Shown: positions 24,599 through 30,839 of the stretch, in pieces
Layout: each line of letters opens with the position of its first letter
Position numbering within the stretch: the first letter of the stretch is position 1
The notes under the pieces: generated by a model
Told to the model about the DNA's origin: nothing
The model's input: the letters and a program-made list of their open reading frames with translations, nothing else
Databases searched by the model: none
NCBI GenBank assembly: GCA_934717185.1
Contig: CAKUYQ010000004.1
Span: forward strand, 1-64,000
Direction: 5' to 3'
Length of the DNA stretch: 64,000 nt
DNA from: an uncultured Bacteroidales bacterium
GTDB lineage: Bacteria; Bacteroidota; Bacteroidia; Bacteroidales; UBA932
Program-made: the position numbers and the translations under genes

Positions 24599-25630
24599 AT
24601 GGAAAAAAAAACTGTTTTGGTTACGGGTGGTGCGGGCTTTATTGGAACGCACACTTCCGTTGAGCTTATTGAGGCCGGCTACAATGTTGTTGTGGTTGAT
24701 GACCTGTCTAACTCGGATATGAGCGGTATTGAGGGTGTAAGGAAGATTACCGGGGTAGATGTTCCGTTGGTGGTTGTGGATTGTTGTGACGAGGGAACCC
24801 TTGGAAAAGAGGTTTTTGAGCATTACAAGTTTGATGCTGTGATTCATTTTGCAGGATTTAAGGCCGTTGGCGAGTCTGTGGCAGATCCTATGAAGTATTA
24901 CAGAAACAATCTGCTCTCATTTATGAGTGTTCTTAGTCTTATGCGCGGATACGGGTGTCGCAACATAGTCTTTTCGTCATCTGCAACGGTTTACGGAGAT
25001 GCAGACACTCTTCCTGTAACAGAGAAGACAGAGCGCAAGCCGGCAATGTGTTCGTACGGCAACACAAAACAGATCTGCGAGGATATTCTGCGCGATTCTG
25101 CAGCAGCCTATAACAGTTTGAACGGCATAGCTTTAAGATATTTCAATCCTATTGGCGCTCATCCGTCTGCACTTATTGGCGAGCTTCCAAGAGGTGTTCC
25201 TCAGAATTTAGTACCGTATATCACTCAGACTGCGGCCGGCATTAGAGAGTGCCTCACTGTTTATGGCAGTGACTATAATACGCCCGATGGCACATGTCTG
25301 AGAGATTACATAGATATAGTGGATCTGGCCAAAGCTCATGTGGCAGCAATAGGCAGAATGGTTGAAGGCAGGAGCAAGAGCAGCTACGAGATTTTTAATG
25401 TAGGTACTGGGAGGCCGGTCTCTGTGCTCGAATTGGTGAAGACCTTTGAAAAGGTTAATAATCTTAAACTTAACTACAAGATTGGTGAAAGGCGGGCAGG
25501 TGATGTTCCTGCTGTTTGGGCAGATACCACTTTGGCAAACAACGAGTTAGGCTGGAGGGCTGAGAGGAGCTTGGATGATACGTTAAAATGCGCCTGGGAG
25601 TGGGAGAAGCATCTGAGGGGCATAGAATAG
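24599..25630 (+). CDS. galE: UDP-glucose 4-epimerase
   Basis: A 343-residue extended short-chain dehydrogenase. The NAD-binding loop is TGGAGFIGTHTS near residues 8-19, the catalytic region has FSSSATVYG followed by YGNTKQICEDIL with the tyrosine-x3-lysine pair, and LRYFNPIGAHPS and IFNVGTGRP are typical of GalE. It interconverts UDP-glucose and UDP-galactose, and often the N-acetylated forms, supplying sugars to glycans such as the one encoded upstream. Codon use is unlike the G/T-rich deacetylase. It is followed by a copy of the TTTGTCGGGAAG word and a terminator. Confidence 0.95.
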   Translation: MEKKTVLVTGGAGFIGTHTSVELIEAGYNVVVVDDLSNSDMSGIEGVRKITGVDVPLVVVDCCDEGTLGKEVFEHYKFDAVIHFAGFKAVGESVADPMKYYRNNLLSFMSVLSLMRGYGCRNIVFSSSATVYGDADTLPVTEKTERKPAMCSYGNTKQICEDILRDSAAAYNSLNGIALRYFNPIGAHPSALIGELPRGVPQNLVPYITQTAAGIRECLTVYGSDYNTPDGTCLRDYIDIVDLAKAHVAAIGRMVEGRSKSSYEIFNVGTGRPVSVLELVKTFEKVNNLKLNYKIGERRAGDVPAVWADTTLANNELGWRAERSLDDTLKCAWEWEKHLRGIE

Positions 25631-25642
25631 ATTTATAATTTG

Positions 25643-25654
25643 CTTCCCGACAAA
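25643..25654 (-). repeat. TTTGTCGGGAAG word, exact
   Basis: CTTCCCGACAAA on the plus strand, between the galE stop codon and its terminator. Confidence 0.85.
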
Positions 25655-25660
25655 TAAAAA

Positions 25661-25700
25661 AAAGAGGAGATGATTAATTTTGGTCACCTCCTCTTTTCTT
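25661..25700 (+). terminator. Intrinsic terminator of galE
   Basis: AAAGAGGAG pairs with CTCCTCTTT around an AT-rich loop, and a T-run follows. Confidence 0.75.
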
Positions 25701-25720
25701 TCTCTGATAATCGTTGAAAA

Positions 25721-25833
25721 GTTGAATAAAAAGAGGAATTTCAAGGCTTGCGAAACTTTCAATACCGGAGCGTACTTTGGCTACGTGAGGATTTGAAAGT
25801 TGAGCGTAACGCAGAAATTACCTTTTTATACAG
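25721..25833. repeat. Structured hairpin element, copy 1
   Basis: About 113 bases that match the element at 43070-43183. Outer arms (AATAAAAAGAGG/ACCTTTTTAT, ATTTC/GAAAT) enclose AACTTTCAA, which pairs with TTGAAAGTT, and an inner CGTA/TACG stem. The conserved words GGCTTGCGAA, GAGCGTAC, GTGAGGATT and GCGTAACGCAGAAATTACC are identical in both copies. Compared with copy 2, three stem positions changed on both sides so that pairing is kept. Confidence 0.8.
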
Positions 25834-25842
25834 CTTTTATTA

Positions 25843-26655
25843 TTACTCTTTGAACAACCTGTAAGTCAACTTAAACGACAACTGCGGATAAAAACGGCAT
25901 TTGCTCAAAGTCTTGTTGAATCCGTCGAGATCTGAGCTGTTTAATGTACCATCAATATTTGGAGAATCTACCTCCGGCTTGCCAATATACATTGCGCCAA
26001 GTTCAAATCTGAAACCTACCCTGTGTTTAGGAACTGCGCGTCCAACACCAAGTCCAAAATATGGACGTATTGAGTTTACCTTAAGGTATGCATTAACACT
26101 ACCATCTGCATTTGGAGCAATTGAAGCATCTGCAACATCAACACGTATATCCGTTATATATTGGTTAACGTATGCATCTACTTGAGCATCGGGAACTCCC
26201 GCTTGTCTGAGTTCCTGTTTGATTTCTGTCATATCAAACTGTCCGCTAACATCTGCCAATCTGTCTCCGCCCGCATACAAACCTGCTGTAAGGAAAAAAA
26301 CAGACTGTCCCGGATTCCAGTCTACAAGCAGATGGCCGGTAGACATCTTTACCTTTCCTTTAAGATCCAGATCCGGTACATTTACAGAGTAGCCATGTAC
26401 ATTTACAGGATCAAAGTCGTCGTATGTATAATTTACAGTAATAGGGGTTATTGCAAATCCTGCTCTTAAAGAGAATGATTTTGAAAGTGGAGTTGCAACC
26501 TCAAGTCCAACACCTGTTGTTCCTGCCTCAAGTCCCAATCCTACATTGCTGAAAGCGCTTCGTTGAAGTATGTCCGGATTCTGTTGTGCAATTGCCAATG
26601 AACTGGTCATTGCAAGAGCTAATGTTAAAAATAGTTTTTTTGTGCCTCTGTTCAT
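25843..26655 (-). CDS. Outer-membrane beta-barrel protein
   Basis: A 270-residue protein with an N-terminal signal peptide (KKLFLTLALAMTSSLAIA, cleavage near residue 23). The rest alternates short hydrophobic strands with glycine and aromatic residues (FSLRAGFAITPITVNYTYDD, RPYFGLGVGRAV, YPQLSFKLTYRLF) and ends in a beta-strand with a penultimate aromatic, as in outer-membrane barrels. It resembles the group of small uncharacterised Bacteroidetes porin-like proteins. It has its own promoter at 26712-26719. Function is unknown. Confidence 0.75.
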   Translation of the reverse strand: MNRGTKKLFLTLALAMTSSLAIAQQNPDILQRSAFSNVGLGLEAGTTGVGLEVATPLSKSFSLRAGFAITPITVNYTYDDFDPVNVHGYSVNVPDLDLKGKVKMSTGHLLVDWNPGQSVFFLTAGLYAGGDRLADVSGQFDMTEIKQELRQAGVPDAQVDAYVNQYITDIRVDVADASIAPNADGSVNAYLKVNSIRPYFGLGVGRAVPKHRVGFRFELGAMYIGKPEVDSPNIDGTLNSSDLDGFNKTLSKCRFYPQLSFKLTYRLFKE

Positions 26656-26711
26656 GATTTAGTATTTAACTTAGGTTAGTATGCGTAGTGAATGGTTGTC
26701 TGTAAGGCAAC

Positions 26712-26719
26712 GCACAAAG
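26712..26719 (-). promoter_or_regulatory. -7 element for the outer-membrane protein gene
   Basis: The minus strand reads TACCTTTG here, about 57 bases before the start codon. A clear -33 box was not found. Confidence 0.45.
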
Positions 26720-26736
26720 GTATGAATTAAAATTTA

Positions 26737-26832
26737 AAAAAACGGCACCTCTCACTCCAAAGATGCCGCTTTTCCAATCTTTACCTTAAACCTTCAGCTA
26801 TGAAAGCTTGTCCCGTTCGTTGCTACCAGGAC
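26737..26832 (-). ncRNA. Candidate small RNA with own promoter and terminator
   Basis: On the minus strand, TTTG (26864-26867) and TATCTTTG (26837-26844) are 19 bases apart, an ideal promoter. About 90-95 bases later CGGCATC and GGTGCCG pair around a short loop and are followed by seven T (26736-26768). Between them, GTCCTG pairs with CGGGAC and CTTTCA with TGAAG. No open frame of note is present, and a second promoter separates it from the outer-membrane protein gene. I cannot match it to a known RNA class. Confidence 0.6.
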
Positions 26833-26904
26833 TCTTCAAAGATAGAAAAAACATTTTAAATTACAAAATTATTTTGTAAAATGAGATAAAAAGTGGGCTA
26901 ATGT

Positions 26905-26935
26905 TTTGTACTTTAAGAAATTAGTTCTATATTTG
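26905..26935 (+). promoter_or_regulatory. Promoter of the rpsL operon
   Basis: TTTG at 26905-26908 and TATATTTG at 26928-26935 are 19 bases apart, an excellent consensus match. The leader to rpsL is about 45 bases. It is divergent from the small-RNA promoter 38 bases away. Confidence 0.8.
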
Positions 26936-26987
26936 CAACCCGTTTTATATACGGATTATTGTATAAAGTTAAGATTAACAACTAATT

Positions 26988-27377
26988 ATGCCAACAATTC
27001 AACAGTTAGTACGCAACGGACGCGAGGTTATCGTAGAGAAATCGAAATCTCGTGCGCTGGATGCTTGTCCTCAGAGACGTGGAGTTTGTGTACGTGTTTA
27101 CACCACAACTCCTAAGAAGCCTAACTCAGCTATGCGTAAAGTAGCTCGTGTTAGATTGACTAATCAGAAAGAGGTGAATGCCTACATTCCGGGCGAAGGA
27201 CATAACTTGCAGGAGCACTCTATCGTATTGGTTAGAGGCGGCAGGGTAAAAGACCTTCCCGGTGTACGTTATCACATTCTTAGAGGTGCATTGGATACTG
27301 CAGGCGTTGACGGACGTAAGCAATCACGTTCACTTTACGGCGCCAAGAGACCAAAAGCAGCCAAAGCTAAGAAGTAA
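26988..27377 (+). CDS. rpsL: 30S ribosomal protein S12
   Basis: 129 residues with the invariant S12 blocks TTTPKKPNSAMRKVARVRL and GGRVKDLPGVRYHILRGALD. Lysines 43 and 44 and the later lysine of GRVKD, the usual sites of streptomycin resistance, are in the wild-type state. S12 lies at the decoding centre of the small subunit. It is the first gene of the rpsL-rpsG-fusA-rpsJ operon, 31 bases before rpsG. Confidence 0.98.
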   Translation: MPTIQQLVRNGREVIVEKSKSRALDACPQRRGVCVRVYTTTPKKPNSAMRKVARVRLTNQKEVNAYIPGEGHNLQEHSIVLVRGGRVKDLPGVRYHILRGALDTAGVDGRKQSRSLYGAKRPKAAKAKK

Positions 27378-27408
27378 GTCATTTATTAATTAAAATTTCA
27401 ACAAAGAA

Positions 27409-27885
27409 ATGAGAAAATCGAAGCCTAAAAAGAGGATTCTACTTCCTGATCCAAAATTCAACGATGTATTAGTTACTCGTTTTGTAAACAATCTTATGTT
27501 GCAGGGGAAGAAGAGTATCGCTTACGCTATTTTTTACGATTCAATCGACATGATTGGCGAGAAGATGAAAGATTCTGACAAGGCTCCTTTGGACATTTGG
27601 AAGAAAGCATTGGAGAACATCACCCCACAGGTAGAGGTTAAGAGCCGCAGGGTTGGTGGAGCAAACTTCCAGGTTCCAACAGAAGTGCGTCCTGAAAGAA
27701 AGATTTCATTGAGTATGAAGAATATGATTTTGTACGCTCGCAAACGTTCAGGTCGCTCGATGGCTGAAAAATTAGCTGCGGAGATACTAGCTGCATACAA
27801 TAATGAAGGTGCTGCCTTCAAGAGAAAAGAGGATATGCATAAGATGGCTGAGGCCAACAAAGCATTTGCTCACTTCCGTTTTTAG
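27409..27885 (+). CDS. rpsG: 30S ribosomal protein S7
   Basis: 158 residues, normal length for Bacteroidetes. Recognised by FVNNLMLQGKKSIAYAIFYD, ENITPQVEVKSRRVGGANFQ and ARKRSGRSMAEKLAAEI. S7 binds the 3' major domain of 16S rRNA and organises the head of the small subunit; in many bacteria it also regulates its operon. It sits between rpsL and fusA, 16 bases before the latter, where AGGAGG at 27890-27895 forms an unusually good Shine-Dalgarno site for this genome. Confidence 0.98.
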   Translation: MRKSKPKKRILLPDPKFNDVLVTRFVNNLMLQGKKSIAYAIFYDSIDMIGEKMKDSDKAPLDIWKKALENITPQVEVKSRRVGGANFQVPTEVRPERKISLSMKNMILYARKRSGRSMAEKLAAEILAAYNNEGAAFKRKEDMHKMAEANKAFAHFRF

Positions 27886-27901
27886 AACCTAGGAGGATTC
27901 A

Positions 27902-30019
27902 ATGGCAAGAGATTTAAAATTTACTAGAAATATCGGTATCATGGCTCATATTGATGCCGGTAAAACCACAACATCTGAGAGAATACTATTCTACACCGGA
28001 AAGACTCACAAGATTGGTGAGGTGCATGAGGGTGCTGCAACAATGGACTGGATGGTTCAGGAGCAGGAAAGGGGTATTACCATTACCTCTGCTGCAACAA
28101 CAGCATTCTGGCATTACAACAATGAGGTGTATCAGATCAACTTGATAGATACGCCCGGGCACGTAGATTTTACCGTAGAGGTAGAGCGTTCTTTGCGCGT
28201 GTTGGATGGTACAGTTGCAACATTCTGTGCCGTAGGCCGTGTTCAACCTCAGTCCGAGACTGTATGGAGACAGGCAGACAAATATCACGTTCCAAAGATT
28301 GCATACGTAAACAAGATGGACCGTGTAGGTGCAGATTTCCTTGCTGTGGTTGAGGAGATGAAGGATAAGTTAGGAGCCAATGCCGTTCCAATCTGCCTTC
28401 CTATAGGTGCTGAAGATAAATTCCAGGGTATTATAGACCTTATAGATATGAAAGGTCTGTTCTACGACCAGGAAAGTAAAGAATTAGTAAACTACGAGAT
28501 TAGAGAGATCCCTGAAAATCTTAAGGCAGATGCCGAGCTTTGGAGAGGCAAACTTATAGAGGCCGCTGCAGAGTTTGACGATACCCTTATGGAGAAATTC
28601 TTTGAGGATCCCGATTCTATCTCAAAAGATGAGATCATAGCAGCTTTAAGAAAGGCTACAATAGCAATGGCTTGCGTTCCTGTATGCTGCGGTTCTTCAT
28701 TTAAGAATAAAGGTGTTCAGTTCTTGTTGGATGCTGTTATGAGATACCTTCCATCTCCACTTGACAAGGGTAACATTACAGGTACAAACCCTGTTACCGG
28801 CGCTACAGAGGAGAGACGTCCAACAATAAAAGACCCATTCTGTGCTCTTGTGTTTAAGATTGCTACAGACCCATTCGTAGGCCGTTTGGCATTCATGAGA
28901 GCATATTCGGGAAAATTAGACGCCGGTTCATACGTGCTTAACACACGTTCAGGTAAGAAAGAGCGTGTTTCACGTCTGTTCCAGATGCATTCAAATAAAC
29001 AAAATCCAATAGAGTTTGTAGAGGCAGGAGATATCTGCGCAGCTGTTGGTTTCAAGGAGCTTAGAACCGGAGATACAATCTGCGTTGAGACCCATCCTTT
29101 GGTTCTTGAGTCTATGAAGTTCCCTGATCCTGTTATCGGTTTGGCAGTTGAGCCTAAGACTCAGAAAGACCTCGACAAACTTGGTATAGCTCTTGGCAAG
29201 CTTGCAGAGGAGGACCCTACATTTACCGTTAAGTCAGATCACGAAACAGGTCAGACAGTCATCAGCGGTATGGGTGAGCTTCACCTTGATATCATTGTAG
29301 ACAGACTTAGAAGAGAGTTTGGAGTTGAGATTAATCAGGGTGCTCCACAGGTTAACTACAAAGAGGCTATACGCTCAACAGTATTGCACAGAGAGGTGTT
29401 CAAGAAACAGTCCGGTGGTAGAGGTAAGTTCGCCGATATTATTGTTGAGATTGGACCTGCCGATGAGGGAGTTACAGGACTTCAGTTTATAGATGAGGTT
29501 AAGGGCGGTAACATTCCTAAGGAGTTTATTCCTGCTGTAGAGAAAGGCTTTAAGTCTGCAATGGCAAACGGTGTTCTTGCAGGTTATGAGGTTACCTCTA
29601 TGAAGGTTACTCTAAAAGACGGTTCGTTCCACCCTGTAGACTCAGATGCGCTTTCATTTGAGATCTGTGCAAGACAGGCATTCAGAAAAGCGCTTCCTAA
29701 GGCAACTCCTGTTATCATGGAGCCTATTATGGCCCTCGAGGTTGTAACCCCTGAGGATTACATGGGAGATGTTATTGGTGACCTTAACAAGAGACGTGGA
29801 CAGATAACCAATATGGACTCAAAGGCAAATGCCAGAATTATCCATGCTATGGTTCCACTGGCTGAGCAGTTTGGTTATGTTACTGTTCTTAGAACACTGT
29901 CTTCGGGTAGGGCTACCAGTACAATGACCTTCGATCATTATGCAGAATTGCCTGCAGCTCTTGCTAAGGATGTTATTGAGAAGTCCGGAAACAAGAGACT
30001 TTCAGATGACGAAGAATAA
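27902..30019 (+). CDS. fusA: Translation elongation factor G
   Basis: 705 residues with the GTPase motifs MAHIDAGKTTTSERIL (G1), DTPGHVDFT (G3) and NKMDRVGADF (G4), then domains II to V including GMGELHLDIIVDRL and the C-terminal GYVTVLRTLSSGRATSTM. It drives translocation and, with ribosome recycling factor, subunit splitting. The sequence is complete and unremarkable. It is preceded by an AGGAGG site and followed after 36 bases by rpsJ. Confidence 0.98.
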   Translation: MARDLKFTRNIGIMAHIDAGKTTTSERILFYTGKTHKIGEVHEGAATMDWMVQEQERGITITSAATTAFWHYNNEVYQINLIDTPGHVDFTVEVERSLRVLDGTVATFCAVGRVQPQSETVWRQADKYHVPKIAYVNKMDRVGADFLAVVEEMKDKLGANAVPICLPIGAEDKFQGIIDLIDMKGLFYDQESKELVNYEIREIPENLKADAELWRGKLIEAAAEFDDTLMEKFFEDPDSISKDEIIAALRKATIAMACVPVCCGSSFKNKGVQFLLDAVMRYLPSPLDKGNITGTNPVTGATEERRPTIKDPFCALVFKIATDPFVGRLAFMRAYSGKLDAGSYVLNTRSGKKERVSRLFQMHSNKQNPIEFVEAGDICAAVGFKELRTGDTICVETHPLVLESMKFPDPVIGLAVEPKTQKDLDKLGIALGKLAEEDPTFTVKSDHETGQTVISGMGELHLDIIVDRLRREFGVEINQGAPQVNYKEAIRSTVLHREVFKKQSGGRGKFADIIVEIGPADEGVTGLQFIDEVKGGNIPKEFIPAVEKGFKSAMANGVLAGYEVTSMKVTLKDGSFHPVDSDALSFEICARQAFRKALPKATPVIMEPIMALEVVTPEDYMGDVIGDLNKRRGQITNMDSKANARIIHAMVPLAEQFGYVTVLRTLSSGRATSTMTFDHYAELPAALAKDVIEKSGNKRLSDDEE

Positions 30020-30055
30020 TTTATTTGAATTACGAATTGGTTAAAGAATAAAAAG

Positions 30056-30361
30056 ATGAGCCAAAAAATAAGAATTAAATTAAAATCTTTCGATCACGCT
30101 CTTGTAGACAAGTCTGCAGACAAGATCGTTAAAACAGTAAAAGCAACAGGTGCTGTTGTTAGCGGACCTATTCCACTTCCTACAGACAAGAAGATTTTTA
30201 CTGTAAACCGCTCAACCTTTGTTAACAAAAAGGCACGTGAGCAGTTTGAGCTTAATTCATTCCGCCGTCTTCTGGATATCTATAGCTCTACTCCTAAGAC
30301 TGTAGATGCTCTTATGAAGCTAGAACTTCCTAGTGGCGTTGAGGTTGAGATTAAAGTCTGA
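30056..30361 (+). CDS. rpsJ: 30S ribosomal protein S10
   Basis: 101 residues with RIKLKSFDHALVDKSADKIV and SRRLLD-type C-terminal sequence (FRRLLDIYSSTPKTVDALMK) typical of S10, which acts in the 30S head and in antitermination with NusB. In most Bacteroidetes rpsJ is followed directly by rplC and the rest of the S10-spc region. Here it is followed by a terminator and a tRNA gene, so the ribosomal cluster has been split at this point. Confidence 0.98.
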   Translation: MSQKIRIKLKSFDHALVDKSADKIVKTVKATGAVVSGPIPLPTDKKIFTVNRSTFVNKKAREQFELNSFRRLLDIYSSTPKTVDALMKLELPSGVEVEIKV

Positions 30362-30406
30362 TACAGTGCAGCATAGGCTGCAATAAATATCGGCTGTAAC
30401 GATACA

Positions 30407-30452
30407 GAAGCCGGTAAAGTTTGCTTAAAAAGATAATTTTGCCGGCTTTATG
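30407..30452 (+). terminator. Intrinsic terminator after rpsJ
   Basis: AAGCCGG near 30408 pairs with CCGGCTT near 30442, followed by a T-rich stretch. The loop is long and AT-rich. Confidence 0.6.
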
Positions 30453-30454
30453 TT

Positions 30455-30482
30455 TTGTAAATAAAAAAAAATAACTATCTTT
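30455..30482 (+). promoter_or_regulatory. Promoter of the CAT tRNA gene
   Basis: TTTG about 18 bases before TATCTTTG (ending near 30483) fits the consensus. The tRNA starts at 30548. Confidence 0.6.
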
Positions 30483-30547
30483 GCATTCCTCATTGAGAGG
30501 TACGTAACGAAAGTTATAAGACTACTTTACATATAAAGTAACAGTAG

Positions 30548-30622
30548 GGGCCCATAGCTCAGTTGGTTAGTAGCACCTGACTCATAATCAGGGGGTCACT
30601 GGTTCAAGCCCAGTTGGGCCCA
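30548..30622 (+). tRNA. tRNA with CAT anticodon (tRNA-Ile2 more likely than elongator Met)
   Basis: A full cloverleaf: acceptor GGGCCCA pairs with TGGGCCC, anticodon loop is CTCATAA, T-arm is ACTGG TTCAAGC CCAGT. The 5' half has C4-G69 and C5-G68 pairs, which favour modification by TilS to an isoleucine tRNA reading AUA, but elongator methionine cannot be excluded. The D-arm has one extra base compared with the usual form (TTAGTAGC rather than TTAGAGC), leaving a C-U mismatch at its inner pair. CCA is not fully encoded. Confidence 0.9.
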
Positions 30623-30623
30623 C

Positions 30624-30664
30624 AAGAAGGTCAATCGGTTTCCGGTTGGCCTTCTTTCGTTTTT
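30624..30664 (+). terminator. Intrinsic terminator after the CAT tRNA
   Basis: AAGAAGGTCAA pairs with TTGGCCTTCTT, with CGG/CCG inside, and a T-run follows. Confidence 0.8.
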
Positions 30665-30721
30665 AATCATTATTCACTATTATTAGCTACACAACCAAAT
30701 AATTTTACCAATTCTTGGCGA

Positions 30722-30752
30722 TTGACACCGTTTTTCGCTTGCCGTAATTTTG
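30722..30752 (+). promoter_or_regulatory. Promoter of the TonB-receptor operon
   Basis: GATTG followed after 20 bases by TAATTTTG (ending about 30752) matches the Bacteroidetes form. The receptor start codon is at 30840. Confidence 0.5.
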
Positions 30753-30839
30753 CCCCCGATAATGAAACTGTTTTAAGCTATATGGCGTGATATGTAATCT
30801 ATTATGGTTTACACGCAGTTTCTAACAAACGGACTGAAT

